From: Dryococelus australis
Taxonomy: Eukaryota; Arthropoda; Insecta; Phasmatodea; Phasmatidae
Assembly: GCA_029891345.1 (NCBI GenBank)
Contig: CM057009.1
Coordinates: 312,530,184 to 312,594,183, forward strand
Length of the DNA stretch: 64,000 nt
Reading direction: 5' to 3'
Below are positions 11,402 to 22,609 of the stretch, piece after piece. Position 1 is the first letter of the stretch, and each line of letters opens with the position of its first letter. Position numbers and translations under genes: made by a program. Below the pieces are notes generated by a model. That model saw only the letters and a program-made list of their open reading frames with translations. It did no database searches and was not told where the DNA came from.

Positions 11402-11933
11402 AAATTAATTATCACATTAAGTACGGAGTTCACGTATGCCTACCATCATGTGCATTACACTTCTTGCTAAACTTGTTGATTAGTGGTGGCAAATTGCAGA
11501 TGTCTTGATGGTACTCGTGTTATTATCAGATGAATTAGGCCCTCATGTACAAAATGATGGCTTCTGCAGTGTCAATTACTGCTATCACATTCTTTTCTTT
11601 CAAGTTCAACATTGACCCTTACTGCACGTATAGTACTGTCACTAAACTCGAACACTTTGGCACCTTCATTAGGTGGATTCCTATGCTCTGGCGGTGAAAT
11701 TGGTCCAGATACTGTTTCGCCAACCTCCCTGTCTAGTTTCCCGACCTATTGTCTTGGTAATAGTTCCCACAGTTATTGTTGCGAAAGTTCGAACCTTGAC
11801 CGCGATTGGTTTGCACTGGTGTGAATGGCAGTGGTGATCTAGTTACATCAGGCATCATGGCAGGTGTTGATATGTGGTGATTTTGCATCGAGGATTGGTA
11901 GTCCTGTCCCGCATGTACATCCCTCTCATAGAG
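11402..11933 (-). pseudogene. Protease and nucleocapsid remnant of gypsy element A
   Basis: Around 11.55-11.63 kb the minus strand can be read as VNVELERK, a frame change, and VIAVIDTAEA, which fits a retroviral aspartic protease whose active-site DTG has become DTA. The stretch from 11640 to 11930 joins it to gag but no zinc knuckle can be seen. Multiple stops make it non-coding. Confidence 0.5.
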
Positions 11934-12233
11934 TTATGCCTCTCTCATAACCTGTTCTACACTTACATGCATGGCTCGCTGTAGGTACAGCCTAATATCA
12001 AGTGTCGCCAAAGCCACAATGATCTCGAACACTATGAGGGTTGCCTGTCCCGGATGTAAGCACTTATACAAACCCAATTTCCTCTGTAGGAATTCTTCAA
12101 TGCCCTCTCTGTTGTGCTGTTGCTCATGGTAGAGTCTAGCCTGTGCTTGTATGGCAGCATCATCGGTATCGTACCTGCTTAACAAGCGTTGACAGAATTC
12201 CTCCCAGGTTCCCAGAACCCTGGTGCAATTATC
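11934..12233 (-). pseudogene. gag-like segment of gypsy element A (3' part of chimeric frame)
   Basis: The carboxy-terminal half of the 217-codon frame at 11934-12587 reads LGTWEEFCQRLLSRYDTDD, then QARLYHEQQHNREGIEEFLQ, then LYKCLHPGQATL. That pattern is typical of the retrotransposon gag capsid region (W..F...L...Y followed by Q..ES..EF). The amino-terminal half of the same open frame is DNA polymerase B, so the two are fused without a stop. Capsid would package the element RNA; here it is a fragment. Confidence 0.7.
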
Positions 12234-14090
12234 GTGGCAATCTCGAAAATCCTCGTAATTAAGGGATTGCAGCACATTATGTTTTACACCCTTCACCTTA
12301 TGTATACATTGCTCATTCGAAACAATGTATGTGTAAATTTTGGGACATAAACCTACAAAGTGTGTGATAATGAAGCCGGCACATTCATCCTTCATCACTC
12401 TGGTACAGCCTTTGCTCTCGTGCAAGAATCCTTGCAGTTTATCGAGCACATAGTTTGATGTATCAAATCGCATCTTTAACTCTGGGGTAATTACTTTGTA
12501 AACATCTCTACAAGCAATTTCGTATATCAGGCTGTCTGAATCGCAGTATAGAAGGTGCAAGGCTGGTGGAGGAAATTTCCGACACATGTACTGGTAATGA
12601 AATTCGGAAAGGGTTAATTTGGTAAGTTAAAAAAATGCAACATCAGTGTATAAAGACTTGTTAGATGTAATATAGCTCTTTGACATTTCGATAAGGACAA
12701 TATTCACATCGATGATCTGTCATGGCTGGAATGTAGGATGCCCTATCAGTTCTGCAGCCCCCTATATCATGTCATACCTGGTAATGTCTGTTATGTTCCT
12801 TTCCCGTCGGACATTCTGTCAAATTTTTCCATACACTGCAATTATTCATTAGTTTAAAAACGATTTCTCAAAGTCGTTCGCAGCCTGGGCATGTTTCTCA
12901 ATATTAAACTCGATGTACGGAGCCATCCAAGCCTTCAGCTCAAAGTGCAAAACGTGATAAACAGAGACAAGTGTGGCTACATACATCAAGTACTCCCTCT
13001 GTTTTTCCCCATGAATGACATAATTCTTCTATGGCATGAGTGTTAAAAGGAGTTTTTCATGAGAGCTGTTATGAGGTATGCTATTTACTGGAACCAAAGG
13101 CAGTTCGGATAACACATCGTGACATTCGTCTGGAAACTACAAATCTTCTGCGAAAAGCATGTGTCCTCAACATGCACAGTGTTCGCAAAATCCCACGATG
13201 AAAACACGTAAGCCTCGACCATTCGAAATTGCCAATAGGTGCTTGCTCTTCATAGTGTGGCTGTACAGACTGATTATGTCGAAATAGCAGATATGTTTCG
13301 ATGCCACACTCTGGTCCCACTCTTCACACATGTAAATGTTATTGGCTTCTGCACACCTTCTGGAAACCTGGGTAATGCTGCCCCAAACCCCATACTCAAC
13401 AAAAAGGTACATATCAGGGTCAGTCGACAGCTCTAACCACGCATCTGTCATCGCAATAAAGCATCCCATGCAAGAGACATAGCTGTGATATACATGGCGG
13501 AGTCAAGGCCGTAATGAGCCAAACATGCGGTCCTAAATTTTTCAAAAACGTCTGCCAGCAAACAAGTGTCCAAATGGCATACTGCAGCAGGTTTATGCAG
13601 TGGAATGCATCCCAAGTGGCTTGGGTGTGAGCATAATACTCATCACTAATGCCTTTGCCTTACATGACATTATGAAATGCATCCTTTGGTGGGAGTGATG
13701 TGTACATCAGACTGTCTTCGGACTTAACAAAGTCATAAGGAAATACTCCCCTCCTTTTTGCCAATTCAAATTGGGTGTTGTCTGGAAACATCGCGCGAGG
13801 CGCTCATTAACTGAAAAGAATCAATTAAATGTAACTTGAAATGTTGGGCATTTCCTTTTGAGTCAATCCCATTGGGAATACGTTTAGTGATGGACTTGTA
13901 CTTTTCAAGGGTCATTCCAATCACCTCGATTCTACACAGGTTTTCGATTACCACAGTTCCATCTGGCTTTGTTACGTGATGTTCAGAGAATGGCTTTATA
14001 AGAAGGTATGTATCATAGTTTTGCAGGTTATGAAAGACAGCAAAAAGTTCTTTCTTGTGCAATCTGAAGTTCAAGCATTTGGTTTTTTAA
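12234..14090 (-). pseudogene. Polinton/Maverick-type protein-primed DNA polymerase B, broken
   Basis: Family B polymerase domains appear in order on the minus strand. At 13766-14074 is an exonuclease-domain piece with AVFHNLQNYDTYLL, then a stretch ending LHLIDSFQLMSAS. Near 13.6-13.8 kb is KRRGVFPYDF, then SLPPKDAF, then ISDEYYAHTQ. At 13167-13469 is DPDMYLFVEYGVWGSITQ, then YFDIISLYSHTMK (polymerase motif A with the metal-binding Asp). At 12233-12587 is LLYCDSDSLIYEI (motif C, where the usual DTD reads DSD) and the thumb-like THFVGLCPKIYTY. Stops and frameshifts interrupt it at least three times, and the carboxy-terminus is replaced by gypsy gag near 12233. No Polinton capsid, ATPase, protease or integrase genes are visible, so this is an isolated fragment. 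Confidence 0.85.
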
Positions 14091-14655
14091 TGACTTTAGT
14101 TAGGATTTGTGGATATTAATATAAATCACATGAATACATGTTTGGTTCTGTAGATTAAATGAATTTGTTTCAATGATTAAAGTATTGTGGTTAGTGATTT
14201 AAGTAATTTGTTTGGTAACATATTTGAATGTCTCTTTTCATTAAATAAATATTTGCTCTGCAGAAAACATTTATTTAAATCCTCACAATGCATCCAAACA
14301 TTCTACCTGGACAGAAATACGTTAAACCAGCTCATTCCTCCACACAGAAACAAATTAATATGTCACTTATACCACCCTTACACCAACATTAACACCTATA
14401 TAAGAAATTACAGCCCACTCCTCTGGTCAGTCAGTTCCAGTATATCACATAGGACACATCGATGCTGCTGTGCCATAATCAATCCAGGGCTCACACAAAA
14501 CACTCTACACATCATAAAAAGCCCTTTTAACACCAATAAAAAAATTGATATCAAAGAAATTTTATCAAACTAGTCTTTATTAATAGAATTAATGAAATTA
14601 ATTAATTGATTTGTCTAATTAATAATAAAATTAATTAATCAATAAACTAAACAAT
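14091..14655. other. Intergenic DNA, nothing recognised
   Basis: One 128-codon plus-strand frame (14187-14573) has no recognisable domain and the low-complexity composition of AT-rich non-coding DNA. Confidence 0.5.
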
Positions 14656-14659
14656 TATT

Positions 14660-15290
14660 TAATATCATTTACATATTATGCTTATTAGGCACTTGTGCCA
14701 CTCTTGTACAAAATGCATCTTAGCACACACTTGCATCTGTATCCAGAACACACCCGCTGTCTCTATTGAATATGTCATTAAATTCTTGGCATTCTGTATA
14801 CAATTGCGAGTTATACTTACATTTTCCATCTTTCTGCATGAACATAATAGTAATTTTTTGGCTTAAATTCTTAATAAATATATGTGCTATTATTATCCTT
14901 ATTTAACAGGTCTAGCAGGAATCTTTCAGTAAGTATTCAGTATACTATATATTTGTATGTTATACTCAATAGTTAAACAATCTTAGCAGATACCCATCAG
15001 TAGATTTTCGGCATTCTATGATAATGTATACCATTGTGAAATTATCAGATTTCAATGTGGCATAATAGATTAGTACATTCTTTGCATACCAAAATAATTC
15101 TATACTTGCAGAAATCAATGATTAAAATTCTTGGCATATATGAGAGTTATCAAGAGTTCCAACACTTCGAACAGGAATCTATGAATAAGTTCCCTGCATA
15201 ATATAATTCAATATATGTTTCTAAACTTATACTCTAAACCATCCTGTTGGGAATCTGTTAGGAACTTATCTGAATATTGTATACAAATGC
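14660..15290 (-). repeat. ~70 bp satellite array, minus orientation (block 1)
   Basis: Reverse complements of the same landmarks as at 3.9-7.0 kb recur (TTCTTGGCATTCTGTATACA, GCAGGAATCT, TTGGGAATCT) about every 70 bp. The array ends where unrelated DNA starts at about 15290 and resumes at 17460. Confidence 0.8.
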
Positions 15291-17459
15291 GACGTTGGTT
15301 GCAGGACCATCGCACCTGTTGCGTCGTTATGGACTTAGGAACACTATCGCCATGCGGCCTTCTCTTTGACGGCCTCTATGATTACCCTCCTATATCCTCT
15401 CTGTGATCTAGACCCCCCAGGCAACTTTCCAGGATGTCGTCACAAGTTAAATAAAAAATTGTAACAATTTGGCTTCACACTCGCTATCTTGCTGACTTGC
15501 TGTGCACTTCTACCTTTAACTAGATTGTTGTCTTGTGTCATCGGCAAAGTCGAAATGGGATCAGACACTTGACAGGGATTAAAGGCTGGACTTTATTATG
15601 TTTTACACCAGCCATGCTACTGTTATTTATGATACTGGAAGGATAGTGCCGTATCGGAGAGGGAAAACTTATTGTTGAGTAGAGAATGTATTGTGCAAGT
15701 TGATGGGCATTTCATAGTTTTGGGTGTCTCTCTTGAGCGTTTGTTAGTGGGGGATGGAAATTTTAATGTTTTTTAAAATTACTTTTGGCAGTGCTTTGAA
15801 ATTCTATTCAGGTCATAATGTTTAATATGTGGTACTTGTTTGAAGGTCGTATTGATAGCAGCTTTGGTGTGGTTTGCTGTGCCCCATTAGTCTGGCCCGA
15901 GGCAATTTCTTAGATATGTCTTGCACAGTCTTGGCTTACCAACAAGTTTTTAATTATCAGGGGTAAGTACATTTTATGCAAACGAATACATTTTTCAGGT
16001 TGAAATGCATACCATTATTTCAGCTGCTACTTGTTCAGTGAATTTTATGATAGTTTCATCCTAATGTCATTTATGACATTTTATTTAAGGTGTAATATTG
16101 ATACAGTATCTATAGCTCCCACCTATTGGGGCTTTATATTTAAGGGCGTAAAATTATAGTAGAAGAGTTGCAGCATTTTTGTTCCTTTGTGTTTTATATT
16201 TGTATACTTCATTCAAACTATATTGGGCATATGGCAGCTCAATAAATTTGGCAAGTTTGTTTGAATATCATTGTGCGAAGTTTTAAGGTGCGTTCCCACA
16301 CTGTTTGAGAGAGGCAAACATATATGCAAGAAACAACTGTCACAAATTTTGAGTTATTTAATAGTACTTGTAACACTTGAAACATCATTGCATAGGTTTG
16401 ATGAAATTTTGAATGAGAACTGTTTTAGTGTGGGCTCTTAATGCTGTGCTAAACAGCTTAATTACTGATTTTAATAGTTTTAGTGTTTGTAATGCGATGA
16501 TGTTTATTCGAAGGTGAGATTCACAATATTGAGTATATAAGTTGAAGTTTGGTATCGCAAATAGACTACATCGCAGTGTGATTATTGGCTGAAGGGTTGA
16601 TGAGATATGTGTGCACAGCGCCCTGGTTTTGAAATTAATCAACATTAATTGTAATCTGTATAACTGAGTCGCATGTTGTCGACGCAATTAAAGTTTTGGA
16701 CGAGTTGCCAGGGAATGTATTGTAACTAAGCGCCCCACAGAACTGGGCGTGATGGCACCTAAGATTGTACACTTTACTTATTTTGTCACATTCTAATAGT
16801 TTTTCGCCCACACATTTATTGTTCTTATAGAATTATTTATAAACTGGCTTTGAAAGCATGCATTCTTAGTATAATCAAATGGTAATCAACCACTCTTGTT
16901 TAGGTAGTGTTAGTATTGATCTAGTTTTGACTCATATTTTGTATTACTCAGTGATAGGCGAGGTGGTTCACACATTATGGCCGCACATAGTTGACACTAA
17001 AACTTTGGTGCGGCTTATTTGGTGCATATTTGGAACTAAAAATAATTGGAAAAATTATACACTATACCAATATTGTCACGACACAAGAGGTGCAACTATT
17101 CAGAATGGTAATTCTTGCAGCACCCCATGTTTGATTTATGTAACAACTGATGTAGTTGTTGAGTATTTTGGTAGTGCCTTGATGATACTTCAGCTTTAGT
17201 GCGAACCACAAAGAATCAGAATTGTAACGAAATATTGCTGTGGAGAAATTGTAAACTATGCCAATTTTGTTATCATATGAGAGGTGTAACATTTCAGTAT
17301 GTGAAGTCCTGTGATTAAATATAAGTTTAACTCACAGTATTGTTTATCCATATTTAATGAATGATATAGCTTAATGTTGTGCCCTGCATGTGTGACATGA
17401 GTTTTTATTGTAATATTTCATAATAATAATGCTTATTTATTACAATTCCTATATTCACT
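15291..17459. other. ~2.2 kb unidentified insert splitting the satellite array
   Basis: This stretch interrupts the minus-oriented 70 bp array and is unlike it. A direct duplication of about 194 bp period is visible: AAAATTATACACTATACC at 17051 is echoed by GAAATTGTAAACTATGCC at 17245, with AAGAGGTGCAACTATTCAG and GAGAGGTGTAACATTTCAG following each. No transposon ends or protein domain were found. An aged transposon is likely but not shown. Confidence 0.4.
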
Positions 17460-18420
17460 GGGATATACTTGCAAATTTTGAAGCAGAACATTCAAGTTGA
17501 CATTTTATATACCATCATTCTGGGCCTGTTTCTTATAATAATCTTGTCAATAAAATCTGTATTGGTATTGGGTATTGGTTTGTGTCTTGTTTATATATAT
17601 TTGTACCTTCCTGTCACAGAATTGTGGATTATCCTAGAAGTTCACAATATTTAGTAGGAATCTAGAAATTTAAATTATCTTTCACTCATTAATTATACTT
17701 TTTTTTAGTAATACACTATACACTAGCCCTCTCTGGAAACTATCAGTAATTTCGCAACATAATTTATGAATGTGTGGGTTATCCTCGGAATTAAACATCT
17801 CTGGCTGAAATGTATGAATATATACTCGGCATACTTTTATACCATGTACATTTGAATAGTTTTCAGAGTTCAACAGCTTTTTTGAGAATATGTAAATACA
17901 TTTTCAGCTTACTGTATACAAATACGAGTTTTTCTCAGAATTCAAAACACCTGGATTTAATTTTTGACAACATAATTTCATGATAAAATACTGCATAACA
18001 ATCTATAGAAGTTTTCTGAGCTAAAATGTTCTTATTGGGGTATATAAGCAACTTCTTGGAATAATATATAAGTGTGTAATCCTCAGAATTAACCACTTCT
18101 GGCATTCATGTTTAATAAAATTCTCCACATATGATCAAAACTTGTATATTTGCGAAGTTTTCCCTTCACTTACAGAATATTGTAAGAAAATCTGTCAGGT
18201 AATTCTTGGCATACTGTACACATTTGTGAACTATAGTCCATTCCTGTTTGGAAGTGACTAATGAAACTCAACCTTTGAAAAAACACCCTAGACATAATAT
18301 ATCAATCTTTTTTTTTCAATAACCTGTATTCCACAAAAATATAACACTGTGGTTAACTTATACTATATTACTGAATAAATTGAACTTTACTTTAATATCT
18401 TCTATAACTTGTAATATTTA
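17460..18420 (-). repeat. ~70 bp satellite array, minus orientation (block 2)
   Basis: It continues the array of 14.7-15.3 kb in the same orientation, with TTATCCTCGGAATTAA, TTCTTGGCATACTGTACACA and related motifs at about 70 bp spacing. Confidence 0.75.
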
Positions 18421-20084
18421 TTTATTTTTAAATATGAATTAACAACAGCTAGAGCAGCGACGTTTTGGCAACGGCCGGTAAGAGGTAGATCACAGCTAAA
18501 GTATTATTTTAACCTAGTTTTTTAGTATACTGTTTGTAAATTAAACAGTGCCTATTGAAATATTGAAATATTTAGATAGCTCCAATGGCAACATATCTAA
18601 TTTTTACAGTTTAATATAACAGTGGAAAATATTGCGAGTAGGCTGTAATGGTACGGTGTTGTTTTATCGAGCAAGAGCAACATTGAAGCAACATTCTGCT
18701 GAGACAGAGAGTGTCTTTGTCTCTTTTATACTCGGGAAGTTTCACTTCACTAGTAAGTGGTGAAATTGTACATGTTTTCATTTGTAGAATATTTCATACT
18801 TATTACAGCAAAATAATGATTTTTGAATTTGTAATTTACAAATGAAAAGAGATTTTAATGTTTTAATAGTTATTTTAATATATTTAGATATGTTGGTGGT
18901 GCAGAAACCAAGTGAAATTGGCAGATGTGGCGAGCCATGACATGGCGTATTGCTGTTTTACCAAACGAAGCATAAATTATACTTACTCCGGAAAAGGTTT
19001 CAAATTACCACATCACATTTGTAGACGTTGTGTTTTTAAACCTACCTAAGCAAGTTACAATATTGTGATAAATCTATGTTTCCACAGCAGTAATTAATAT
19101 ACTGTTATGGTGTTTCTTTAACCACTACATGTGAAATAGCGTGGCGTTGCTGCATCTTGGTCGTCTAAGCTGGCCCTGTTATGCATGATTTCAAATATTT
19201 AATGGGCACTATTTATACATTTTAACTGTGAACTGGTTTTATGACGAAGTTACTGTAATTATTAACAACCATGCCTGTTTATTTATAACAACTTTGTACC
19301 TTTGCCCTGGATGTTTGAAATACAGTCATGTAACGTAATTTACCGCAAATCCTAACAAAATAACCAAGCCCAGCCCCAATAAATTTCAATGAACCTAATA
19401 CACAGTAAGTAGCAATACATATAAATATGAGCGGAATAAAAGTTTCGGTAGGCTCATTTGTGTGCATGTTCACCGCTATATTTTAAGTTCGTATGACAAA
19501 AAATGAGCGACACGAGTTGCATGCTTGATTTTAATGTCGCTTTTTCGTTGGACTGGTTATTCTTCCATTATTCGAACTGAGGCCATCCTTTTAAAGAAAT
19601 AACCCAACACATATCAATAACAAAAAGTTAAATACTACAGTTCATTACCCCACTGTTGTAACAGTGTTTAACACAGTCACGGCAAAATATCAACGTGCGT
19701 TACATATAATGTACTGTGTCATGGAAAACAAATATGTTAATGTAACATAACCGTAAGATCTATTGTTAATTCAGGCATTTTTAAAACGTCATAAAGCTGA
19801 CCTCAACTGTGAATATATGTACGAAATTGTTTTTGAAATAGACCTATGACAGTATTATTTGAAAAGCTGAAAACAGTAAACAACAAATTTGACAGGTATA
19901 TAAGTAGAAGTCACATTTCGATGTTTATTTTTAGGTGTAGGAACATATGAACCCACACATTGGCATGTAAACATTGATTTTGTCAGATGCTACATGGCAG
20001 TCACATGAAAATATTTGTTGACATTTGGCAGGATACCAAATGGGCCTGCAATTAGATATTTAGAAGGGCTCCGAGATAATTACT
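18421..20084. other. ~1.7 kb unidentified insert in the satellite array
   Basis: Non-satellite AT-rich DNA between two minus-oriented array blocks. A less AT-rich patch near 18460-18740 contains short GC-containing words but no domain, terminal repeat or frame of note. Confidence 0.4.
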
Positions 20085-20275
20085 TCCAGTGGGAACTGGA
20101 TTATAAGTTCAATATTTGAGAAAATTCTTGGTATGTTTATATATATATATAATATGAGTTCAACAAATCTGAGAGTAATTTATCAGTAAATTGAGGAACA
20201 AAATAAACATCTTTAGATAGGGTTAAACACTCCTTGAGGGAATCTATGTGTAAATTCTTGGCACAATAGTAGTAG
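20085..20275 (-). repeat. ~70 bp satellite array, minus orientation (block 3)
   Basis: It contains AAATTCTTGGTATG, GAGTTCAACAAATCTG, GGGAATCTATG and TAAATTCTTGGCACA, the reverse complements of the array landmarks. The array stops here. Confidence 0.65.
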
Positions 20276-20289
20276 GGATGTGGCGAGTC

Positions 20290-21050
20290 TACGAAAAGGG
20301 CTGTGGCGTAGAGCAGGAGCCAGGGGAGTTACAATGTTTTGTTGTTACCCGACCAACATATTGGTGTCATTGTTGTTTTACCCCTGACCCACAACAACTT
20401 ACCTTGACTTTTGACCTTGATTACAGGGACATTTGACAACCCAAATCCCCCAAAAAATGCCAAAAAAAAATCCACAAAATATCCCAAAATATCATAAAAG
20501 TAAAAAAATAGTTTCAAAATCTAAAAAATTCCAAAATAATTTATTATTTAAAGATATTAACATATATTTAAATATAATTTAAAAAAAAACATCCTCCAAA
20601 AATTCCCAATTTTTTGCATCAAGCAAAATGGACTCGTGTTTCTGGTGGGGTGGATCAGTGACTCATAGCCAGAAGAGCTGGACTCAGGTCCATGGAATTT
20701 TGACCTTGACCTTTGGCCCTAGAAAACAAAAGAAAATAAAAAATCTTAAAAATTCTGAAAAATTTATTATTAGAAATTTTCTAAAATTTATCTTTAAAAA
20801 ATTGAAAAAGGATACAAAAAATCTCCAAATAGAAAAATGGGATCAGTGGCCCAAGGTCAGACCCAGGTGAGCTTGGTGTCAGGGCAAGTATACTGGTCAG
20901 GACCTTTGACCTTTGACCTCCACCTATGGCCATAAAAGTTTAAAAAATCTAAAATTACAAAAATACCAAAAATATATAATTAAAAATAATCATTAAATAA
21001 TTAATGATTAAAAATTATTAAAAATTACTTAACACTTTTTTGAACTTTAA
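20290..21050. repeat. AT-rich long repeat with GGTCAAGGTC-type cores, ~3 degenerate units
   Basis: Three units alternate a GC-containing core (CTTGACTTTTGACCTTGA near 20405, GACCTTGACCTTTGGCCC near 20702, CTTTGACCTTTGACCTCC near 20905) with A-rich stretches of AAAAATTT type. Spacing is 200-300 bp and irregular. Confidence 0.6.
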
Positions 21051-21099
21051 TTTCCTGAAGATTTCCCCATCCCCTCTTCTAATAAATTGGTCGGATGAC

Positions 21100-21280
21100 T
21101 TTCACCCCGTCGGCCATACATAGTAAGCCAGCTTGGTAGACGACCGCAATGATGGTAGATGCAACCAATTGCCATCTTTGTAGGTGACTATCATTTTGGT
21201 AGGTAACCATCATCTTTGAAGGCAGCTGCCAGCTTGGTAGGTGTCACGTATCTGCCATATTGGAAGCAAGTGACCATGAC
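21100..21280. repeat. Minisatellite of ~27 bp with CTTGGTAG core
   Basis: CAGCTTGGTAGACGACC, CCATCTTTGTAGGTGAC, TCATTTTGGTAGGTAACC, ATCATCTTTGAAGGCAGC and CAGCTTGGTAGGTGTC follow one another at about 25-30 bp spacing. Confidence 0.75.
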
Positions 21281-21299
21281 GTTGTAGCCATGACGTTTA

Positions 21300-21640
21300 T
21301 TGACCTCGAAAACAAAAACACGAGAAAAAATGCATAAAAGTCAAGAAGCATAATACTTTACAGACTATTGCCACCATATTTGATGCAGACCCTCTCGACC
21401 TTGAAACCATGTCCTTGAATTGCATTGAAAACAAAGTGATTAAAAATGCATAAAATTCATCAAGCATATGACATTACAGACTACTACCACCATATTGAAT
21501 ACAGACTACCTCGAACTTGACCCCAAGACATCGAATGACCTTGAAAACAAAGAATCATGAAAACTACACAAATGTCAGCAAGAATAATACATTACAGACA
21601 ATTACCACTATATTAGATGCAGGCTTCCTTGGGAGCACAT
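21300..21640 (-). repeat. 118 bp satellite, minus orientation, ~3 copies
   Basis: GAAAACAAA recurs at 21308, 21427 and 21543 (periods 119 and 116) with TACAGACTAXTACCACCATATT-type wording between. It is the reverse complement of the array at 7020-7411, so one satellite family is present at two sites on opposite strands. Confidence 0.85.
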
Positions 21641-21644
21641 TTTG

Positions 21645-21925
21645 GCTAAGTCGTTTTGCCTAAAAGTGTTTTTCCACTTTCATTTTTCCTAAAAGACATT
21701 TTGCATAAAGTCGTTTTGCCTAAAAGTCGTTTCGCCTAAAATCATTTCGCCTAATATCGTTTTGCCTAATATTTTATACTCTTGCTTAGTTCACAAACAG
21801 TTGCTTTCACTAAAAGTAATTTTGCCTAATGTCGTTTTGCCTAAAATCGTTTGCCTAAAGACGTTTTGACTAAAATTCTAGCCCCAGCTTAAATGTCCAG
21901 AAAGTCGTTTTGCCTAAAAGTCCGA
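21645..21925 (+). repeat. Minisatellite, ~18-20 bp unit AAGTCGTTTTGCCTAA
   Basis: At least ten degenerate copies of TCGTTTTGCCTAAAAG occur in a row (for example near 21650, 21702, 21722, 21742, 21760, 21826, 21843 and 21902), with small inserts. Confidence 0.9.
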
Positions 21926-22177
21926 CAGAGTTTGTAAATGGAAAAGTTAGAGAAATTAACATGTAAAACCATTTATAGTATGTGCTGACCCTATATGCAG
22001 GTTTTGGAACTATTCGTCAGACCATGTATATAGTACTACAATCTTTCAGAAGAGTGCAGGAGGTGTTTAGTACTACCTGCAACTTTCAAAGAGGAAACAT
22101 AGTTCATTCTAGAGAAAACAGATGGTGTATAAGTCGCAATTAATGAACTTCATGCTAGAATTGGAAGATACAAATTA

Positions 22178-22395
22178 TTGACTGTTCACAGTAAAGTGGT
22201 CACTTTTCCTTTTATTCATATTTTATCATTTAACCGCTTTTTAAACTAAATATTGCCATGAAAGTAATAAACATAGTGTGTATATTCCACCTGACTCTGA
22301 AGTTAACAACCAAGACTTAAATAATATATATTTATTGACTATTATTCCAAATGAGAAGGCTTTCAAAAGTGCTCACTTTACCGTGAATAGACTAT
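22178..22395. mobile_element. MITE with GTTCACRGTAAAGTG ends, copy 1
   Basis: GACTGTTCACAGTAAAGTG at 22180 faces CTCACTTTACCGTGAATAG ending near 22390. The interior, read in reverse, matches the copy at 53689-53923 (shared words such as GGTGGAATATRCACACTATG). It is non-coding and the target duplication is unclear. Confidence 0.7.
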
Positions 22396-22609
22396 AGTAC
22401 CGTTTACCAAATGATGCATACTTCTGTAATATTGTGTTATTAAGGTTTTATTTTGCTGCACATTATTTAGTATTTTTCTTGTGTGATTGTGCTGTCAACA
22501 GAATACGCTACTAATTGACAAGGTATTAGCATTTCGAAACTTCCGCTGATGGAAGTAACATTCATAAAACCCCATATTTTAATTACAAAAGTTTTAAAAT
22601 ATATTTTTA

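Larger units (their letters stand above)
8018..12233 (-). mobile_element. Decayed Ty3/gypsy retrotransposon A, LTRs not found
   Basis: On the minus strand the order is gag-like segment, protease trace, reverse transcriptase, RNase H, integrase, then an Asn/Ser-rich frame. This is the order expected of a Ty3/gypsy element. All frames are broken by stops and shifts. No 5' LTR or gag amino-terminus is present: the gag-like segment begins directly at a junction with DNA polymerase B sequence near 12233. The element is therefore truncated at its 5' side or was joined by a rearrangement. Confidence 0.8.

Noticed and set aside
14187-14573. 128-codon frame as a Polinton gene next to the polymerase
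   Set aside because: It is on the opposite strand to the polymerase, lacks any recognisable domain and has AT-driven composition.
21645-21925. Short repeats with small inserts resembling a CRISPR array
   Set aside because: Repeat spacing is irregular, inserts are not uniform, and copies grade into one another.
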